The notes below the pieces were generated by a model, which was not told the origin of the DNA, ran no database searches, and saw nothing but the letters and a program-made list of their open reading frames with translations. Shown here piece after piece: positions 6,133-7,765 of a stretch of 7,765 nt of DNA. Made by a program: the position numbers and the translations under genes. The stretch is from Gammaproteobacteria bacterium (GTDB lineage: Bacteria > Pseudomonadota > Gammaproteobacteria > DRLM01). The number at the start of each line of letters is the position of its first letter. Within the stretch, counting starts at the first letter, position 1. The stretch spans positions 1 to 7,765 of the forward strand of contig WFXX01000215.1 in assembly GCA_015490395.1 (NCBI GenBank), in the 5' to 3' direction.

Positions 6133-7765
6133 CTAGTGGCTCTCCAGCTCGTAGAGGAGGTCGGCCCCCCGCTGCAGGCCGGAGCGGGCCTCCAGGGACC
6201 AGAGGCTGCTGAGCCGGTAGCGCAGGACGAAGGTGCTGAAGCGCTCGAAGAGGCCCAGCCCGTAGCTGACGTAGAGCCGCGGGCCCAGATAGCGGCGCAG
6301 CACCAGGGCCCCCTGGCCGAAGCCCTCGCCCGTCTCCAAGCGCAGCTCCCCCAGGCCCAGCCGCCGGCCCAGCTGCTCGGCCAGGAGCCCTCCGCCGGCC
6401 AGGCCCAGGGCGGTGGCCGCGGCCTGGAGGCGACGGCCCTCGGAGGCGGTGCTGCCCTCGGTGCCATGGCCCAGCACCAGGTAGGAGAGGATCTCGGTCT
6501 GGGGCAGGGGCGGCTGGGAGTACAGGGTGGCCCGGGGCCGGCGCAGGCTGCCGGTCAGCCGCACCCCCGCGGTCACCCCCTCGGCCTCGATGCGTCGCAC
6601 CGCCCGCAGGTCCAGGCCCGGGTCGTCCAGCGGCCCCCCGTAGAAGAGCAGGCGGCCCTCCTCGATGCTCAGCTTCTGGCCGTAGGCCCGGTAGCGGCCC
6701 TCGGGGATGCGCAGCACCCCCGCGGCCGAGGCGGGGCGGCCCGGCTCCTCCAGGAGGGCCACCGTGCCCGCCACGCGGGCCTTGAGCCCGTAGCCCTGGA
6801 AGCGCACGTCCTCGCCCAGGCGCACCACCAGGCGGACACGCCGCCGCCAGCCCTCCCCCCGAGGCTGGCCGCGGCCGGCCACCACCACGTCCGCCGAGGG
6901 CTCCACGGCCAGGGCCATCCGCTCCGGCCGCAGGCGGGCCCGGGGCACCTCCAGCTCCCCCTCCAGGGCGAGCTCCCGGCCCCGGAGCCCCAGGCGCAGG
7001 TCCGGGCTGGCGTGGAGCTCCAGCTCGGGCAGGCGGGCCAGGAGCACCCGCCGGCCCCGGAGCCGCAGCCGGGCCTCGGGCGGGCCGGGCCCCCAGCGGC
7101 CCTCGCCCTCCAGGCGCAGGAGCCCCTCGGAGCGCAGGCGGCCCCGCAACAGCAGGCGCCCGTCGCCCGGGGCCTCCAGGGCGAGCCGCGCCTCGCTCAC
7201 CCGGATGCCCAGGCCGGGCAGGCCGGCGGCGCCCCCCTCCAGCCGGAGCCGCCCCCTGAGGCGGGGGGCGCCCACGCGGCCCTCCAGGGCCAGCCGGCCC
7301 TCCAGCCCGCCGCGGGGGTCCTCCAGCTCCGGCAGGAAGGGGGCCAGGAGGCCGAGATCCCGGAGCGCCACCTCCGCCCGGCCCGAGAGGGGCACCTCCC
7401 GCCAGCTCTGGATGGCCGGGCCCAGGGGCGGCGGCAGGCCGGGGCGGGGCGCGCTCAGCTCCAGCGCCAGCCGCCCGGCCCCCTCCGCCAGCGCCGCCCG
7501 TACCTCGAGCCCCAGGCCTGGCTCCTCCAGGGCCGCCGAGGCCCGGGCCTCCCGCCAGGCCAGGCGGAAGGGCGTCCCGTCGGGGGCGGAGCCGCTCAAG
7601 GCGCCGGGGCCTAGGCGCAGGACCAGCCGACCCGCGGGGTCCCCGGGGCCGGCGGCCAGATAGACATCTACCCTGCCTTGACCCTCCAAGCGCCAAGCGG
7701 TCGGGAGGAGGGGCTGCAGGCGGGCCAGGGGCAGCCCCCGGCCCTACAGGGAGGCCTCCCAGCGC
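6133..7765 (-). CDS. tamB: TamB C-terminal region (translocation and assembly module), partial and interrupted by an in-frame TAG
   Basis: TamB is a very long inner-membrane-anchored protein that spans the periplasm as a beta-groove, partners TamA or other outer-membrane factors, and is involved in envelope lipid transport and protein assembly. Only its C-terminal part is here. The family signature is clear: YGQKLSIEEGRLLFYGGP with the following DDPGLDLRAVRRI (roughly 6595-6690), then PPLPQTEILSYLVLGH (roughly 6465-6520), and the closing FVLRYRLSSLWSLEARSG. The upstream part has the repetitive 'LxGxLxLEGxVGxPRLxGxL' pattern of the beta-groove. The frame is open from 7743 to the stop at 6133-6135 (536 residues). 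A TAG at 7744-7746 separates RWEASL from GRGLPLARLQPLLP, which reads as one continuous TamB segment, so I annotate across it. The only start near the left of the open part is a TTG at 7689 without a good ribosome site. It could be a pseudogene, a sequencing error or a real truncation. Confidence 0.85.

Noticed and set aside
5994..6212. Small plus-strand open frame (72 codons) starting at a TTG in the tamB-receptor gap
   Set aside because: No ribosome site, Arg/Gly/Pro-rich translation, overlaps the promoter and the end of tamB.
6136..7614. Open reading frame of about 490 codons on the plus strand, opposite tamB
   Set aside because: The translation is Gln/Ala/Gly-rich without any recognisable fold, and the minus strand carries clear TamB signatures.

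Overview
This window is very GC-rich (about 70 percent by eye) and is coded almost entirely on the minus strand. It looks like a proteobacterium with an outer membrane and flagellar-type regulation. The evidence is the end of a TamB protein, a set of chemotaxis genes, and a match to the FliA (sigma-28) promoter consensus in the TCAAG form used by GC-rich gammaproteobacteria. A GC-rich gammaproteobacterium is my best guess; no marker here fixes the genus.

Layout, read in the direction of transcription (right to left). (1) 7765 to 6133 is the C-terminal part of tamB, an envelope lipid-transport and assembly protein. It runs off the right edge and is interrupted by an in-frame TAG about 20 bases inside the window. 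(2) 6132 to 5885 is a 248-base intergenic region. It holds a FliA-type promoter and a leader stem-loop. (3) 5884 to 1 is a chemosensory operon: a soluble double-signalling-domain receptor (MCP), a protein with three tandem CheW domains, the methylesterase CheB, a HEAT-repeat protein and the methyltransferase CheR (cut by the left edge). Junctions are tight: 16 bases, 53 bases (filled by a strong hairpin), 3 bases, and a 4-base ATGA overlap.

How the genes fit together. CheR and CheB set the methylation level of receptors, and CheW domains couple receptors to the histidine kinase CheA. No cheA or cheY lies in the window; they may lie beyond the left edge. The receptor has no membrane segment and no recognisable sensory domain. 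It is built from two 300-residue copies of an MCP signalling hairpin that align with no gap over the stretches I compared. The first tip has the consensus sequence and the second is diverged. This architecture resembles the double-signalling-domain receptor DosM, described in cytoplasmic arrays of Vibrio cholerae. Together with the triple CheW, it suggests a cytoplasmic chemosensory array built from covalently multiplied parts, probably expressed with the flagellar class of genes. The HEAT-repeat protein between cheB and cheR is the least explained member and the best candidate for a new component.
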